64,000 bases of DNA from Pantoea vagans (GTDB lineage Bacteria; Pseudomonadota; Gammaproteobacteria; Enterobacterales; Enterobacteriaceae), in NCBI RefSeq assembly GCF_004792415.1, contig NZ_CP038853.1, positions 1,178,001 through 1,242,000 of the forward strand, read 5' to 3'. Under the pieces are notes generated by a model, which made no database searches, was not told the origin of the DNA, and was given only the letters and a program-made list of their open reading frames with translations. The position numbers and the translations under genes are program-made. How positions within the stretch are numbered: the stretch's first letter is position 1; each line of letters begins with the position of its first letter. Positions 62,919-64,000 of the stretch are shown here, piece after piece.

Positions 62919-64000
62919 TTACTGGCGATAGCCTTGCAGGAAGCGACCAAATTTATTAATCGCCATCTCCAGATCATCCACACGAGGCAGCGTAACAATG
63001 CGCAGGTGATCGGGCCATGGCCAGTTGAACGCACTACCCTGTACCAGCAGCACCTTCTCCTGAAGCAGAAAATCCAGCACCATTTTTTGATCGTCAAAAA
63101 TATTGAATTTTTTGGCGTCAATTTTCGGGAACATGTAGAGCGCGCCCTGCGGCTTCACACAGCTGACGCCGGGAATATCGTTGATCAATTCCCAGGCACG
63201 CTGGCGCTGCTCATAAAGACGACCACCAGGCATGATAAATTCGCTGATGCTCTGGTAGCCGCCCAGCGCCGTCTGGATGGCATGCTGGGCCGGTACGTTG
63301 GCACACAGGCGCATAGACGCCAGCATCTCCAGCCCTTCAATGTAGCCTTTCGCATGTTTCTTTGGCCCGTTCAGTACCATCCAGCCCTGACGGAAACCGG
63401 CTACACGATAGGTTTTAGAAAGGCCATTGAAGGTCACGGTCAGCAGATCGGGGGCCAGGGCTGCGATGCAGTGGTGCTGTGCCTCGTCGTAAAGGATCTT
63501 ATCGTAGATCTCATCGGCAAAAATAATCAGGTTATGCTGACGCGCAATCTCAACCACCTCTAATAGCAGCTCTTTGCTGTAGACCGCGCCGGTCGGGTTA
63601 TTCGGGTTGATAATCACGATACCGCGGGTCCGCGGGGTGATCTTGCTGCGGATATCATCCAGGTCAGGGAACCAGCCTGCTGACTCATCACACAGATAGT
63701 GCACCGCTTTTCCGCTGGAGAGGGAAACCGCAGCCGTCCACAACGGATAGTCAGGCGCTGGCACCAGCATTTCGTCGCCGCTGTTCAGTAACGCCTGCAT
63801 CGCCTGCACGATGAGCTCTGAAACGCCGTTGCCAATGTAGATATCTTCTACCGTGACATCACGCATGTCGCGCGCCTGATAGTGCTGCATGATCGCTTTT
63901 CGGGCGGAATAGAGACCCTTAGAGTCGCAATAGCCCTGAGCGCTGGGAAGATTACGAATCACATCGACCAGAATCTCATCCGGTGCTTCGAAACCAAACG
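62919..64000 (-). CDS. alaA: Alanine-synthesising aminotransferase AlaA (5' end outside window)
   Basis: AlaA transfers an amino group from glutamate to pyruvate. The visible C-terminal 360 residues include the PLP lysine region TFNGLSKTYRVAGFRQGWMV and INPNNPTGAVYSKELL. The frame stays open to the right edge (FGFEAPDEILVDVIRN), so about 45 N-terminal residues lie beyond the window. An ATG at 63962 is internal. Confidence 0.96.
   Translation of the reverse strand, partial: FGFEAPDEILVDVIRNLPSAQGYCDSKGLYSARKAIMQHYQARDMRDVTVEDIYIGNGVSELIVQAMQALLNSGDEMLVPAPDYPLWTAAVSLSSGKAVHYLCDESAGWFPDLDDIRSKITPRTRGIVIINPNNPTGAVYSKELLLEVVEIARQHNLIIFADEIYDKILYDEAQHHCIAALAPDLLTVTFNGLSKTYRVAGFRQGWMVLNGPKKHAKGYIEGLEMLASMRLCANVPAQHAIQTALGGYQSISEFIMPGGRLYEQRQRAWELINDIPGVSCVKPQGALYMFPKIDAKKFNIFDDQKMVLDFLLQEKVLLVQGSAFNWPWPDHLRIVTLPRVDDLEMAINKFGRFLQGYRQ

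Overview
The window comes from a gammaproteobacterium of the Enterobacterales, most likely a Pantoea-like Erwiniaceae. The gene order and protein sequences follow the E. coli 50-52 minute region closely (yfdC, mlaA, fadL, yfcZ, fadIJ, sixA, smrB, prmB, aroC, mepA, mnmC, fabB, flk, pdxB, usg, truA, dedA, accD, folC, dedD, cvpA, purF, ubiX, hisJQMP, pta-ackA, yfbUV, alaA). The coding core is GC-rich and compact. The family assignment rests on recalled similarity and was not tested by a search.

Region 1-9988 is accessory. It is patchy in base composition and rich in broken genes. It holds two decayed signal-peptide genes, an unrecognised membrane protein translationally coupled to a full-length T6SS TssM, a tssA-like stub with two internal stops, an intact PAAR-domain effector with a hydrophobic C-terminal hairpin and an overlapping DUF1240-like immunity candidate, and a heavily mutated T5orf172/GIY-YIG-type gene. 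It ends next to tRNA-Arg(CCT) (argW), a known integration site in enterobacteria. No integrase is visible.

Region 9989-23043 begins with argW and yfdC. A complete cytochrome c maturation operon (ccmABCDEFGHI, with CcmH and CcmI as separate proteins) follows, then mlaA. A type I-E-like CRISPR array (18 clear repeats and one degenerate repeat, fixed 61-nt period) lies between mlaA and fadL with no cas genes in the window.

Region 23100-36065 is fatty-acid and translation-related housekeeping. It holds fadIJ, sixA, smrB, the prmB-aroC-mepA-yfcA-epmC-yfcL run, mnmC and fabB. FadR-like sites occur before fadL, fadI and fabB, and a FabR-like palindrome before fabB, so degradation, import and unsaturated fatty acid synthesis appear to share lipid-responsive control.

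Region 36100-40750 is a small variable segment between fabB and pdxB: two unrelated AT-rich lipoproteins, flk, and a divergent EamA exporter/AraC regulator pair with a clear candidate operator. Region 40796-64000 is conserved core. It runs from pdxB through accD, folC, a PurR-boxed cvpA-purF, ubiX, a histidine/basic amino-acid ABC transporter with one binding protein and a sigma54-like promoter, and the ackA-pta pathway, to alaA, which is cut by the right edge.
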